From the NCBI RefSeq assembly GCF_947169445.1, contig NZ_CAMVPU010000007.1, forward strand, positions 50,038 to 114,037: DNA of 64,000 bases. The letters run 5' to 3'. Numbering within the stretch: the first letter of the stretch is position 1; every line of letters starts with the position of its first letter. Below, in pieces: positions 34,379 to 42,371 of the stretch. The translations under genes were made by a program, and so were the position numbers. This DNA is from an uncultured Butyrivibrio sp. (GTDB lineage Bacteria > Bacillota > Clostridia > Lachnospirales > Lachnospiraceae). The notes under the pieces were generated by a model. The model saw only the letters and a list, made by a program, of their open reading frames with translations, was not told the origin of the DNA and made no database searches.

Positions 34379-35389
34379 TCAATTTTCTCTGTGACCATTT
34401 CTGAACCTTGAAGCTTTCTCTTTTACCTCTTCAAGACTGAGCTTAAATTTCTCGGAATACATAGTAGGGTTTCCCATGATTGTTCTGTCTTTGTACCACT
34501 CAAAAAAGTTTCGAACCGGATGAGGCGCAACCTTATCCATAATGATGCGATACTTGGTATAAAGCTCAGCAACTTCGTCTTTTACACTTTCAACATACTC
34601 GGAAGGATTAAGTGATATCTTCTCCTTAACAACGCCAAAGGACTTATCCAGCGCACTGCTAAGTACATCCATTCTGGTGCTGATACCGTTTCCAACTGCA
34701 GAAGCCATATCTCCAAGTCCGGATCCAATCTCTCCCACCTTATCACTAAGACCTTCAACCTTAGAGCCCAGGCCCTCTCTGACTGCTTCACCCTGGAACG
34801 CAACAATTACGTCAAGGCGCTTTTGCATCCTGCGCATCTCATTCTTGGCCTTCTCCATGTAAATAAGAACATCACGAAGTTCAAGAGCTGTCTTAAAGGC
34901 AATCATGAAATCGCAGCAGAAATAAATTGTAAGCACAATTGTCGTAATCGAGATGACATTATAAGGTATCGAGAGAAGAAGCTTCTCAATCGGAAGCTGC
35001 AGATAATGCGTGAACACAACAGTGCAGACTCCCCAGAAAAGAGATGATTCCAGGCTGATATAACCCCTGAAATTAATCTTCTTATGAGAATAATCCCAGT
35101 ACCTTACTTTAAACAGAGATTCCATCACTATTCCCGTGATGAATTCCAAAGCTGTTGCCCCTATGCATCCGGCTATGTAAACCAAAAGCACGTTATCATA
35201 ATAAGGTTTTGACACCAACAGCATCATTATTCCACCGCTTCCATACAACGGCAAAAAAGGCCCCCTCATGAATCCTCTGTTCACTGGTCTTTTCTTAAGA
35301 AATGATACATAAGCTGATTCCCAGCACCATCCGAAAAAACTGTAAAAATAAAACAGAAATAGCCACTGGGAAGGAATATAATTAAACAT
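34379..35389 (-). CDS. Membrane protein of the putative ABC-transporter type IV (CmpB) family
   Basis: A 336-residue membrane protein. The first 190 residues hold about five helices with family motifs FYSFFGWCWESAYVS, KRPVNRGFMRGPFLPLYGSG and the conserved YWDYS segment. This matches the ABC_trans_CmpB family common in Lachnospiraceae. No ATPase partner is visible and transport has not been shown, so the transporter label is weak. The C-terminal 140 residues are cytoplasmic and helical, with a repeated pattern (VEGLSDKVGEIGSGLGDMAS) suggesting a coiled coil. It is a single gene, converging on rpsT. Confidence 0.75.
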   Translation of the reverse strand: MFNYIPSQWLFLFYFYSFFGWCWESAYVSFLKKRPVNRGFMRGPFLPLYGSGGIMMLLVSKPYYDNVLLVYIAGCIGATALEFITGIVMESLFKVRYWDYSHKKINFRGYISLESSLFWGVCTVVFTHYLQLPIEKLLLSIPYNVISITTIVLTIYFCCDFMIAFKTALELRDVLIYMEKAKNEMRRMQKRLDVIVAFQGEAVREGLGSKVEGLSDKVGEIGSGLGDMASAVGNGISTRMDVLSSALDKSFGVVKEKISLNPSEYVESVKDEVAELYTKYRIIMDKVAPHPVRNFFEWYKDRTIMGNPTMYSEKFKLSLEEVKEKASRFRNGHREN

Positions 35390-35441
35390 TCATTAACCCC
35401 CAACAAATGTTTTTAATAATATATTTTTGAATATATAGTCA

Positions 35442-35466
35442 GAAACCCGCACTAGCTGCGGGTTTC
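35442..35466. repeat. Dispersed palindromic element, core-only copy F
   Basis: GAAACCCGCA, five bases (CTAGC), TGCGGGTTTC: a perfect 10-bp stem whose left arm equals that of the copy at 8178. It lies 29 bases past the stop of the G3E GTPase gene and may also serve as its 3' hairpin. No T-run follows. Confidence 0.65.
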
Positions 35467-35494
35467 ATAATGACATAATTCAGAATGATAGTAT

Positions 35495-36436
35495 TTACTG
35501 CTCCGGATTTGAGAAATCAATTACCTGATTTTCAGGAGCGGTTGTCTTCTCAACAGATATTGCCTTAAGCACAGGTCCCTCTCCCTGATATTCTGCAACA
35601 TACTCTTTTACAACCTTAGCTGTTACCAGCACCCAGTCCTTTTCTACCAGATCCCTGGTTCCATCAAACTCGCAGGCAAATCCCAAAAACTGCATATCCT
35701 GCGCACAGCAGGTCATAGCCATTCTTCCAGGAACAAATCTGTTTTCAGGGAACTCTTCCGGCTTAAGTACCATTCCCTTGAATTTCACATTTTTGCCTTC
35801 ATATCTCTCAACATGATCAAGGGCATCAAGATAGAACATTCCGTAGCCATAGTTATTAAGCTCGATAGGATCAGCATTAAGGTCAAAAGGAAGATCCTCA
35901 TCCAGCGTAACATCAACTTCTCCGTCCTTATCCTCGAAAATGATGTCTGCCTTCTGATTAATTGCCTTAACATTTCTCTTATATGAAGCAAGATCTTCAA
36001 TTCCATCACATCTGTTAAACAGAATAAGATCAGAATTTCTAATCTGTTCAGCCAAAAGAGATTTCATGTTATTGAAATACAACTCAAAGCTTGATGCATC
36101 AATAACTGTAATCTGCTGTTCAAGCTTCCACATTATAGGAAGTCTTAAATTCTTGAAATTCCACATTCCATTGTATTCCACGAGAATTCTCTCAGGATTA
36201 TACTTGGCGTCTAGTGCAACAAGAGCGTCAGGATTGAAATCTTCTTCCTCTTCAATTCGCTCTACAACTGTATTGGTAGACTTTAGAAGCTTCTCCTCGT
36301 AATCATTTTCACCATCTTCGCAGACAATAAGAAGCGTCTTACCCTTTGTTCTAAAATATGGCTGTGCAATTGTATAGCGGAAAAAATCTGTCTTTCCACT
36401 ATCCAAAAATCCATTAATAATATAAACCGGTTTCAA
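35495..36436 (-). CDS. G3E-family GTPase fused to a DUF1980/YcgQ-like C-terminal domain
   Basis: The N-terminal 190 residues form a CobW/G3E P-loop domain (Walker A NGFLDSGKT, with Asp where most CobW proteins have Gly), with ERILVEYNGMW and the ILFNRCD GTP-base motif. The last 110 residues (RYEGKNVKFKGMV, RMAMTCCAQDMQFLGF, WVLVTAKV) match the C-terminal domain of YcgQ/TIGR03943 proteins. That domain is normally a separate membrane-linked protein encoded beside CobW genes in zinc-responsive loci. The TTG at 36436 follows AGGAG by seven bases; an ATG six codons upstream is possible. The His-rich CobW gene ends about 30 bases upstream, so both form one unit, likely for metal (zinc) allocation (inference). 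Confidence 0.8.
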   Translation of the reverse strand: MKPVYIINGFLDSGKTDFFRYTIAQPYFRTKGKTLLIVCEDGENDYEEKLLKSTNTVVERIEEEEDFNPDALVALDAKYNPERILVEYNGMWNFKNLRLPIMWKLEQQITVIDASSFELYFNNMKSLLAEQIRNSDLILFNRCDGIEDLASYKRNVKAINQKADIIFEDKDGEVDVTLDEDLPFDLNADPIELNNYGYGMFYLDALDHVERYEGKNVKFKGMVLKPEEFPENRFVPGRMAMTCCAQDMQFLGFACEFDGTRDLVEKDWVLVTAKVVKEYVAEYQGEGPVLKAISVEKTTAPENQVIDFSNPEQ

Positions 36437-36464
36437 TTTTGCTCTCCTAATCATATCTTTCTAA

Positions 36465-37664
36465 TCAAAGTCTGCGGAACAGTTTCTCAAGATTTTCTTC
36501 CTTAAGCTCTGAGCCTATAACGCAGAACTTACCGGTAACATCTGCAGCTCCATCTCTTACATCTGCTTCACCGGGAACATAATCAAATTCAATCCACTTT
36601 CCATCAGCAGTAGGAACTACGCCCTTTGTACGAAGAACGATTCCGAATTTCTCTTCATCCTCTAACTGGCCAAGCATCTTCTCAATCTCATCCTTGGTGT
36701 ACTTAAGAGGTGTCTCCATGCCCCAGCTTGTAAATACATCGTGTGCCGCATGATCATGGTCATGATGATGGTGATGCTCGTGTTCGTGCTCGTCCTCATC
36801 GTGGTCATGGTGGTGATGATGCTCGTGCTCGTGCTCGTGCTCATCTTCACCATGGTCGTGATGGTGATGGCAGCACTCATGTTCCTCATCCTCATCATGG
36901 TGATGATGGTGACACTCGCACTCATCTTCATCGTCATCATCGTGATGTGCACTGTAAACAACAGAGCCATCCTCTGCTACAGTCTTATGGCTTCCATGAT
37001 GGTGATGATGATGGTGATGCTCTTCTTCCTCCATTACCTGTTTAAGAAGCTCTGCCTCAAGGTCATTGTTACCTTCAAAAGTATCAAGTATCTCTTTTCC
37101 TGTGATCTGATCAAGAGGAGTAGTGATTACAGTAGCCTTGGAATTATGCTGACGAATAAGCTCAACAGCCTCTTCTATCTTCTTCTGATCAGCCTTATCT
37201 GTTCTTGTAAGAATGATGGTTCCTGCGTTCTCAATCTGGTTGATAAAGAACTCACCAAAGTTCTTTATGTAAACCTTAGCCTTAGAAACATCTACAACAG
37301 TAACTGCACTGTTGAGCTCCATAGAAGCTGAACCCTCTGCAATATTCTGTATTGCTCTCATAACATCAGAAAGCTTTCCTACGCCTGAAGGCTCAATAAG
37401 GATACGCTCAGGTTCATACTGATCCATAACCTGCTTAAGTGAAGTCTCAAAGTCTCCAACAAGTGAACAGCAGATACATCCGGAATTCATCTCTGTTATC
37501 TCAATGCCGGCCTCCTTAAGAAAGCCTCCATCAATACCAATCTCACCAAACTCATTTTCGATGAGAACAACCTTTGTTCCATTAAGCGCTTCTTTTAAAA
37601 GTTTCTTGATGAGAGTAGTCTTTCCTGCACCAAGAAATCCTGAAATAATATCAATTTTTGTCAT
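36465..37664 (-). CDS. CobW/ZNG1-type GTP-dependent metal chaperone with His-rich insert
   Basis: A 399-residue G3E GTPase. Walker A is GFLGAGKTT; the CxCC metal motif is SGCICC; the switch/Walker B region is ILIEPSGVGK; the base motif is TRTDKAD. Between the GTPase domain and the C-terminal CobW_C domain lies a stretch (about residues 216-308) with some 40 histidines mixed with Asp, Glu and Cys pairs, a metal-storage or sensing insert. Such proteins hand zinc (or cobalt/nickel) to client enzymes. GGAG precedes the ATG at 37664. An inverted repeat lies over the promoter. It heads the two-gene unit with the DUF1980 fusion. Confidence 0.9.
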   Translation of the reverse strand: MTKIDIISGFLGAGKTTLIKKLLKEALNGTKVVLIENEFGEIGIDGGFLKEAGIEITEMNSGCICCSLVGDFETSLKQVMDQYEPERILIEPSGVGKLSDVMRAIQNIAEGSASMELNSAVTVVDVSKAKVYIKNFGEFFINQIENAGTIILTRTDKADQKKIEEAVELIRQHNSKATVITTPLDQITGKEILDTFEGNNDLEAELLKQVMEEEEHHHHHHHHGSHKTVAEDGSVVYSAHHDDDDEDECECHHHHHDEDEEHECCHHHHDHGEDEHEHEHEHHHHHDHDEDEHEHEHHHHHDHDHAAHDVFTSWGMETPLKYTKDEIEKMLGQLEDEEKFGIVLRTKGVVPTADGKWIEFDYVPGEADVRDGAADVTGKFCVIGSELKEENLEKLFRRL

Positions 37665-37690
37665 TATTACACTCCATTCTGCACAAAACT

Positions 37691-37728
37691 GTGCTATATG
37701 CACTACAACAAACTACATTGTATAGCAC
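37691..37728 (-). promoter_or_regulatory. Inverted repeat over the metal-chaperone promoter
   Basis: GTGCTATA (37691-37698) and TATAGCAC (37721-37728) form a perfect 8-bp inverted repeat separated by 22 bases. On the minus strand a -10-like TACAAT overlaps the outer arm and TTGCAT lies 17 bases upstream of it. The repeat thus spans the predicted transcription start, a good place for a repressor. It does not resemble the Zur consensus I know. Confidence 0.55.
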
Positions 37729-37771
37729 GCAATGGAAAAATGCAAATTAGTGTAATTTTCAGCCATGTTTA

Positions 37772-37831
37772 TACTGAATCACTTTCTAACGAAATGCGCA
37801 GCACAGTGCGCATTTCTGTCTGAACAGTAAC
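37772..37831 (-). repeat. Dispersed palindromic element, full copy B
   Basis: On the minus strand: GTTACTG, TTCAGACA, core GAAATGCGCA, six bases, TGCGCATTTC, then GTTAGAAAGTGATTCAGTA. The 10-bp core stem is perfect and the outer arms TACTG/CAGTA are inverted too. The first 25 bases are identical to the copy at 55628. It begins six bases past the stop codon of the repeat-rich protein gene. The end of that coding sequence itself resembles the interior of the element at 60315. Confidence 0.85.
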
Positions 37832-37836
37832 AATAC

Positions 37837-40800
37837 TCACTCGCTTGCAGTTCCCTCCAGTAACTCGTCAGCATTTACTTCCTGTTCTTTTCCATCAACA
37901 GAGCAACATTTTTCTGCAGATTCATCACTTGTATCGATATCTTCAGCTTCATCGTTCTGTCTATCAGCATTGTCTCCATCATGCTCCAGATCCGGAATAC
38001 TTGAACATTCGCCGCTTCCCGAATCAAGTCTGGAAGCTTCATCATTATCACTAACATGCTCTATCAACTCCAGATTTCCATCCAGAATTTCATCTTCATC
38101 CCGGAGCAAGTCATTTTCGTTTGATTCCTTGTCATCATCCCATTCAGCACTTTCCAGGATTTCTAACCCATCTTTCATTTTATTCTGTAAATTTGTAGTT
38201 TTCTGTAATGAAGTATCCTCGCATACTCCACCAAAGGTACATCCATCAAAGTCAAAATCCATAAGCTGCTGTATTCTGTCCTTGGACAAAGCATTAGATC
38301 TTACCACGAGAGACTGATTAACCATATTGGTGTTTCCGGAGTAATCGATGCGGGCTGAAAGAATCTGTCCGTGATTATAGCCGCAGGAAGGCGCATAGCC
38401 GTCAAAAGAATTCTCAGTCTTACCGCAGATGAGCGTACTTGGATATTCCGTTCTAAGGTAATGTCCTCCTATCCTGTCTATTTCACTACGATCTCTGGTA
38501 AATTCCCAGTGCTCTGGGTTGGTTCCTTCAAAATTTGATCCACAGTTATTACAGTGATAGTTGTAATACTGTAGTCCATTGACATTTTGTGAAACATCAA
38601 GAGTCTGAACGTTTTTATCATATGAATAAACATATACCTCATAGGAATCCACGCAGTCACTTGTATGCACATGATAAACCGGAGTTTCGTAGCAGCCTCC
38701 TTTATCATCCGGGCTTACATAACTTGCTCCAACGACATTGCCATGCCCATCCTTGTGATAATGTCTTTCATAAGTTATTGTTCCCGGTACATTCTGAATC
38801 TCAATAGATGTCGGAACATCTAAAATAGCCTGGTAAAATTCATCAAAACTGGCATCCGGAGAAATGCTTACGCCTTTAGTGAATAATGCGGATGCCAGCT
38901 TACCTTTTGCACTATTCACACGCTGAAAAACCTGATCAAGCTTTTTATCAATACCGGTTAAGCTAGTCTCAACATAGCTTCTAAGATTACCGATATCATT
39001 TCCCATCAGATTATTGATTGTTTCAAACTTATTATTAACTGTGTTGTTTACAGTATCGAGCTTACTGCTCATGGAATCCATTTTGGTATTAACATTGTTA
39101 TTTACAGAGTCAAATTTGTTATTAACATCTTTATTGACCGAAGCCATGTTTTTGTTAATATCTGCATTAGATGATGCAATCTTATCATTAACTGACTTAT
39201 TCACGTCATTTAACTTTGTGTTAACATTATTAACATTTTTGTTGGCTTCAGCAAAGCCGTTTTTCATATTATCATTTGTAGTATTGAATTTCTTATTTAC
39301 ATTATCATTTGTAGCATCAATCTTTCCGCTTATTGTGCCAGTATTTTTGTCAATCTTCTCGAAAATGCTTTTATCAGAATTCTCAATCTTTTTGACTATA
39401 TTATTATTGGCAGTTTCGATCTTTCCACTGATGTCCTTATTCAAGGCATCAAACTGCTTGTTGGCATTGGAATTGGAAGCATTGAATTTATCATCAATAT
39501 TCTTATTTGATGTCTCAAATTTCTCATTAATATTTTTGTTTGACGCATCAAATTTATCATCTATGTTTTTCTTGGAATCTGCAAAGCTATTAACCATGTT
39601 TTCATTTGTTGAATCCATGCGCTTATTCATATTCTCATCTGTAGCATCAAACCTGCTATTCATACTCTCATTTGTAGATTTGAAATTCTCATCGATATTC
39701 TTGTTTGTAGCGTCAAGCCTGTTGTTTACGTTCTCGTTTGTAGAATTAAAATTCTCACTAATGCTCTTGTTTGTAGCATCGAATTTCTCATCAATATTTT
39801 TCTTGGAGTCCGCAAAGCTATTGACCATATTTTTATTTGTAGAATCCAGACGCTTGTTCAGATTATCATCAGAAGAATCAAACCTGCTGTTCATACTCTC
39901 ATTTGTGGATTTGAAATTCTCATTGATATTCTTATTCGTTGACTCATATTTCTCATCGATATTCTTGTTTGACGCCTCAAATTTCTCATTAGTATTCTTA
40001 TTTGATGCATCGAATTTCTCATCGATGTTTTTCTTGGAGTCCGCAAAACTATTAGCCATGTTTTCATCTGTAGAATCAAATCTATTGCTAATATTCTCAT
40101 TTGTTGCCAGGAACTTATTATTGATATTCTCATCCGTAGCACCAAAGCTCTTCTTCATATCTTCTGTAAGACTTGCAAACAAAGAATTGAATGTGCTATT
40201 CAGCTCTGCCATATCATTTCTATAGGTTTCCATCACTACAGAATGATTAGCTGCCATATCATCACTCATTGCAGTTAGCTGATCATACAAAGCAAGATAT
40301 CTCTCATCAATATTTTTCTCAAGCTTCTCATCATCTTCCTTGATCAGCTTTTCCAGAGCACTAAAGAGTTCTTTTGTCTTCTTCTGAGCATCATCATAAT
40401 CCTTCATGATCTGCTCCAGATCACTGTCCACACTCTCAAAGCGCTTTGTTACTTTGTCCATATTTTTATTGTTCTCAGAATCAACAAAAGACTTGAATTC
40501 ATCGATCCTTGTTATTGTTGAATCTATATTCTTGTGGACATCCTCAAGCTTATTATCAAGCTCTGATACCTTATCGTTGATTGTGCTCGTGATTTTCTCT
40601 GTCTCAAGAATAATCTTCTGAGTGTCAGACTTTATCTCTTTAGACTGCGTATGGAGCTTTTCACTGCTGCTATTTATCGTATCAGTAGTTGTAGTACTGT
40701 TTGTCTTCTCATCAAGCTCTCTTAAGCTTTTCTGGTTATTGGTAACGGTTTTATCAAGCTCAGTAAGGTATTCACGGATTTCAGCCAGCTTATCCGATGT

Positions 40801-41007
40801 TTCCTTACTAGTCTCCTTTTCATTTAACAAAAATTCTTCAGTCGCACTGTTAGCAACAATTGGCGTACTAAGATATATGAGCCCTCCACTCAATATAAGC
40901 GCAATTACTACTGCCACAGCAACCACCTTGGTATCATGTCTCTTCAGCTTTTTCAGAAGATCCTTGATAGAATTATTACCTTTTTCTTTTCCTTTAAACA
41001 ACTTCAT
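37837..41007 (-). CDS. Membrane-anchored giant protein with 28 hendecad repeats and a Cys/His-rich domain
   Basis: A 1056-residue protein of unrecognised function. In order: a basic cytoplasmic tail (1-26), one membrane helix (about 27-49), a coiled-coil stalk (60-280), then 28 hydrophobic residues (F, Y, L, M or I) spaced exactly 11 apart from residue 288 to 585. Each repeat reads roughly F-x-(A/S)-(S/T)-N-(K/E)-N-I-(N/D)-x-K. Inside this are 77-residue super-repeats beginning M(A/V)NSFADSKKN at 317, 394 and 471. Next is a short segment like those in phage tail proteins (KLASALFTKGVSISPDASF, about 703-721). A Cys/His-rich domain follows (about 745-930; GGCYETPVYHVHTSDC, HCNNCG, LICGKT), then an acidic tail. 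The hendecads suggest a long, straight coiled-coil stalk holding the domain outside the membrane (inference). Confidence 0.8.
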   Translation of the reverse strand: MKLFKGKEKGNNSIKDLLKKLKRHDTKVVAVAVVIALILSGGLIYLSTPIVANSATEEFLLNEKETSKETSDKLAEIREYLTELDKTVTNNQKSLRELDEKTNSTTTTDTINSSSEKLHTQSKEIKSDTQKIILETEKITSTINDKVSELDNKLEDVHKNIDSTITRIDEFKSFVDSENNKNMDKVTKRFESVDSDLEQIMKDYDDAQKKTKELFSALEKLIKEDDEKLEKNIDERYLALYDQLTAMSDDMAANHSVVMETYRNDMAELNSTFNSLFASLTEDMKKSFGATDENINNKFLATNENISNRFDSTDENMANSFADSKKNIDEKFDASNKNTNEKFEASNKNIDEKYESTNKNINENFKSTNESMNSRFDSSDDNLNKRLDSTNKNMVNSFADSKKNIDEKFDATNKSISENFNSTNENVNNRLDATNKNIDENFKSTNESMNSRFDATDENMNKRMDSTNENMVNSFADSKKNIDDKFDASNKNINEKFETSNKNIDDKFNASNSNANKQFDALNKDISGKIETANNNIVKKIENSDKSIFEKIDKNTGTISGKIDATNDNVNKKFNTTNDNMKNGFAEANKNVNNVNTKLNDVNKSVNDKIASSNADINKNMASVNKDVNNKFDSVNNNVNTKMDSMSSKLDTVNNTVNNKFETINNLMGNDIGNLRSYVETSLTGIDKKLDQVFQRVNSAKGKLASALFTKGVSISPDASFDEFYQAILDVPTSIEIQNVPGTITYERHYHKDGHGNVVGASYVSPDDKGGCYETPVYHVHTSDCVDSYEVYVYSYDKNVQTLDVSQNVNGLQYYNYHCNNCGSNFEGTNPEHWEFTRDRSEIDRIGGHYLRTEYPSTLICGKTENSFDGYAPSCGYNHGQILSARIDYSGNTNMVNQSLVVRSNALSKDRIQQLMDFDFDGCTFGGVCEDTSLQKTTNLQNKMKDGLEILESAEWDDDKESNENDLLRDEDEILDGNLELIEHVSDNDEASRLDSGSGECSSIPDLEHDGDNADRQNDEAEDIDTSDESAEKCCSVDGKEQEVNADELLEGTASE
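39220..40148 (-). repeat. In-gene 33-bp (11-codon) repeats with a 231-bp higher-order unit
   Basis: Twenty-eight 33-bp units encode the hendecads. Two full 231-bp units (39829-40059 and 39598-39828) and a partial third (to about 39520) begin with the same ATGxxxAATAGCTTTGC-type codons, read on the minus strand, and share most of their sequence. This points to fairly recent block duplication on top of an older 33-bp expansion. The repeat also produces a spurious long open frame on the plus strand. Confidence 0.85.
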
Positions 41008-41236
41008 TAAACTTTCCTTTCCTTGTTTTTTTGCGCAAAAAGATGCAGAAAAAGAGCCAGGAAAATCTATAGTTCTGCCATCAATTCGCGTTACTATATA
41101 ATTTGTTTTTGGAAAAATCAGCGAGAGAATTCTCGTGATTATCTGCCAACTGAATGTTGACGAAAATTCATTATACAGAAGTCAAAGAAAAAAGCAAGAA
41201 GTTTTTTCGAAATTTGTGTGTCTTTTCTGTGAACTT

Positions 41237-41261
41237 GTTACTGATTGCTCGCTCCAGCAAC
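41237..41261. repeat. Dispersed palindromic element, short copy D
   Basis: GTTACTG-ATTGCTCGCTC-CAGCAAC: outer arms pair with one mismatch. The interior GCTCGCTCCAG matches the copy at 60315. It lies 12 bases past the stop of the Gx-type gene. Confidence 0.6.
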
Positions 41262-41273
41262 GAATTTGCGCGC

Positions 41274-41771
41274 TTATTCCACTTTTGTTTTATCCAGCCT
41301 GCTACATACAGCGCCGCCTATGATACCGATTAAAATGCCGCTGCTTATACCTGAAATCCACAATATAGGAAGATACCAGGCAATAGCCTTGGTTCCCAAA
41401 AGCACGATTGCTGTAATAATCTGTCCGATATTATGGGTTATTCCACCGGCAGCACTTATTCCGATGATCTTAAATTTACCGGATCTTTTAAGAACAATCA
41501 TAACCAAAGTGCTAAGCATTCCCCCAACAATAGAAAAAGCAAAGCTCATAGCATTTCCAAAAAGAATCGAAACCACAATGATCCTGAAAATATTGATCAT
41601 CATTGCACTCTTTTCTCCCAAAAGAAAAAGAGCTGTAAGCACAACAATATTGGTAAGTCCAAGCTTCATTCCGGGAATCGCAACAAATGCAGGAATCTGA
41701 GATTCTACATAGCTTAGTATAAGAGCAAGCGCAATAAGTACTCCATATAAAGATATCTTCTCAGTTTTCAT
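41274..41771 (-). CDS. Gx transporter / heptaprenyl diphosphate synthase component I family membrane protein
   Basis: A 165-residue integral membrane protein with about five helices. The conserved segments PGMKLGLTNIVVL, FRIIVVSILFG and GGITHNIGQI mark the Hpre_diP_synt_I family. Despite the name, such proteins look like small-molecule (ECF-S-like) transporters and commonly lie beside Rnf or quinone-type genes. It follows the NusG-II protein gene by 77 bases, downstream of the rnf terminator. The substrate is unknown. Confidence 0.8.
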   Translation of the reverse strand: MKTEKISLYGVLIALALILSYVESQIPAFVAIPGMKLGLTNIVVLTALFLLGEKSAMMINIFRIIVVSILFGNAMSFAFSIVGGMLSTLVMIVLKRSGKFKIIGISAAGGITHNIGQIITAIVLLGTKAIAWYLPILWISGISSGILIGIIGGAVCSRLDKTKVE

Positions 41772-41848
41772 ACAACTCCAAATTCCTCTCGCTTTTTGTC
41801 AGCTTCCGGACCTTCTGACATGTTTTAAACCATTAACATCGGGATATT

Positions 41849-42229
41849 TTATGACACCGCATCATATTCGCTTTCGGAAGAATCACCCTTTATTTCTACC
41901 ACAACTCTATTGGGGAGACATATAACCGACTGCCCCACCTGATTTATCTTCCCCATATGCATACACAGCTTGTCAGGACATGATGCTTCAGACATATAAG
42001 CTACGCTGTCCTTTACGATCAGAACGTTCTTACCCCCATCATATCCCTCTATTTCGTATTCTATATCCTTATCAAGAGGAAACATTGCCACCACTTTGCT
42101 ATCAACACTGACAACAACCTGTTTTCCTTCTTTTTTGGTAAAAAACAGCGCTGCTGCAATAACCGCAAAACAGGCAAGCAAAACTCCTATCAATATCAGA
42201 TCATTTTTCCCAACAAGTTTTCTTTCCAA
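41849..42229 (-). CDS. NusG domain II-containing membrane-anchored protein
   Basis: A small protein with one N-terminal helix (NDLILIGVLLACFAVIAAAL) and an extracellular NusG_II domain. The domain carries the conserved CPDKLCMHMGKI and QSVICLPNRVVVEI segments, whose three cysteines suggest a redox or metal role. It is often found beside Rnf or flavin-transfer genes. Start: TTG at 42229 has GGAG nine bases upstream; another in-frame TTG at 42244 would put that site inside the gene. No ATG competes early. It belongs with the Gx-type gene downstream, after the rnf terminator. Confidence 0.8.
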   Translation of the reverse strand: MERKLVGKNDLILIGVLLACFAVIAAALFFTKKEGKQVVVSVDSKVVAMFPLDKDIEYEIEGYDGGKNVLIVKDSVAYMSEASCPDKLCMHMGKINQVGQSVICLPNRVVVEIKGDSSESEYDAVS

Positions 42230-42295
42230 AGTCCAAAACTCCAATTCTAATATGTCACATCCATAGCGGAGCGTTTTATATAATAAGATTTTCCT

Positions 42296-42341
42296 ATTAA
42301 AAAGACCTCTTCTACTATATCACATAAAGTAGAAGAGGTCT
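42296..42341 (-). terminator. Terminator of the rnf operon
   Basis: A perfect 13-bp stem (AGACCTCTTCTAC/GTAGAAGAGGTCT, 13-base loop) is followed on the minus strand by TTTTAATAGG. It ends the unit 31 bases past the rnfB stop. Confidence 0.88.
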
Positions 42342-42371
42342 GTATTAACCTAGCTCATATAATAATTATTA

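Noticed and set aside
36741..37045. Simple-sequence repeat (GTGATG/CATGGT type) and plus-strand frames rich in Met/Val or His/Arg
   Set aside because: Explained by the His/Asp/Glu codons of the CobW insert on the minus strand.
39220..40148. Regular 33-base periodicity that could suggest a CRISPR-like array
   Set aside because: Units have no unique spacers and keep an uninterrupted reading frame with an 11-residue protein pattern, so it is coding repeat.
39014..40225. Long plus-strand open frame of 403 codons, rich in L, F and S
   Set aside because: It is the antisense shadow of the hendecad repeats; it has no ribosome site and its repetitive sequence follows from the repeated codons on the other strand.
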